Source of the DNA: Bdellovibrio sp.
Lineage (GTDB): Bacteria > Bdellovibrionota > Bdellovibrionia > Bdellovibrionales > Bdellovibrionaceae
Reading direction: 5' to 3'
NCBI GenBank assembly: GCA_003176075.1
Contig: PSRN01000310.1
Coordinates: 1-12,557, forward strand
DNA: 12,557 nt
Shown: piece by piece, positions 12,193 to 12,557 of the stretch
Layout: every line of letters starts with the position of its first letter
Numbering within the stretch: the stretch's first letter is position 1
Notes under the pieces: model-generated
Told to the model about the DNA's origin: nothing
The model's database searches: none
Seen by the model: only the letters and a program-made list of their open reading frames with translations
Translations under genes and position numbers: made by a program

Positions 12193-12218
12193 CTCTGTTC
12201 ATTCAGTTGATTCCGTAT

Positions 12219-12557
12219 TCAATCCGCTTTCTTGATTGGAACAATCTTTTCAGCGATCGTCTCGTCTGTTTCGAGATTGGAGAGAGCGAGCCGGAGGGCC
12301 CTGACGGTCCGTCCAACCTGCTCCTGGACGTCCTCGATTTTTTGCTGTAAATCGAGCGTCTTTTGCTTGTAACTTTCGAGCTCCGCGTTCAGAAGGTCAA
12401 TCGTTCTTTTCAAATCCAGGATGGTTTCATCTTTGCTCCGGATCAACGCTGTTTTTTCAAGACGCGCAAGCTCCAGACGATTTTCCAGTTCCCTTTCCCG
12501 AACGCGGACTTTTTTCACGTCCGTACTCATTCGGGACTCCAGCTCTTCGACTTTCTT
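12219..12557 (-). CDS. coiled-coil protein, C-terminal part (5' end outside window)
   Basis: The frame stays open to the window edge. The heptad pattern continues upstream of the ATG at 12530 (KKVEELESRM-STDVKKVRVR), so I treat the gene as truncated by the window rather than starting there. About 112 residues are visible. Residues up to about 85 form one long, highly charged coiled coil, with Leu/Ile/Val at heptad positions in ERELENRLELARLEKTALIR, then DLKRTIDLLNAELESYKQKT and LDLQQKIEDVQEQV. A short tail ends KIVPIKKAD. No membrane segment or catalytic motif is visible. This could be a structural or scaffold protein; nothing allows a specific assignment. Confidence 0.75.
   Translation of the reverse strand, partial: KKVEELESRMSTDVKKVRVRERELENRLELARLEKTALIRSKDETILDLKRTIDLLNAELESYKQKTLDLQQKIEDVQEQVGRTVRALRLALSNLETDETIAEKIVPIKKAD

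Overview
The window most likely comes from a Bdellovibrio-like predatory bacterium (Bdellovibrionota) or a close relative. The main reason is a minus-strand cluster of pgi, an FHA-GGDEF diguanylate cyclase and an RpoE-like ECF sigma factor. From memory, B. bacteriovorus HD100 carries the FHA-GGDEF cyclase DgcB (Bd0742) next to the RpoE-like sigma factor Bd0743. Base composition looks close to 50% GC. No tRNA, rRNA or CRISPR array was seen.

Region 1 (1-2718, plus strand) is a cell-envelope cluster. It holds the 3' end of a TonB-like protein, a small outer-membrane beta-barrel protein, and a lipoprotein metallo-aminopeptidase of the COG4324/PF10023 type. It ends with a 5'-deleted remnant of a POT/PTR peptide-proton symporter. 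If the transporter was once complete, the set would fit peptide cleavage followed by uptake. Region 2 (2720-3951, minus strand) holds two secreted proteins of unknown function.

Between region 2 and the sigma-factor operon lies a 167-bp element with perfect 53-bp inverted arms (3995-4161). Beside it are three 10-bp tandem repeats (4270-4299). This is the most striking non-coding structure in the window.

Region 3 (4314-7501, minus strand) runs pgi, dgcB, ECF sigma factor and then a small His/Asp-rich protein. The last gene overlaps the sigma stop codon by ATGA, so it is probably translationally coupled.

Region 4 (about 7550-10830) is an accessory island. It contains a C-terminal fragment of an IS66 TnpC on the plus strand facing an orphan IS66 tnpA-tnpB pair on the minus strand. 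It also contains a membrane or secreted protein with conserved-looking His and Cys, a small HTH protein, a DUF4160-DUF2442 pair whose first gene appears to start at CTG, and a BrnT-BrnA toxin-antitoxin locus. In that last locus the toxin has an internal deletion while the antitoxin is intact.

Region 5 (10961-12557, minus strand) holds the C-terminal part of a coiled-coil protein, a two-metal metallophosphoesterase, and a terminator after the latter.
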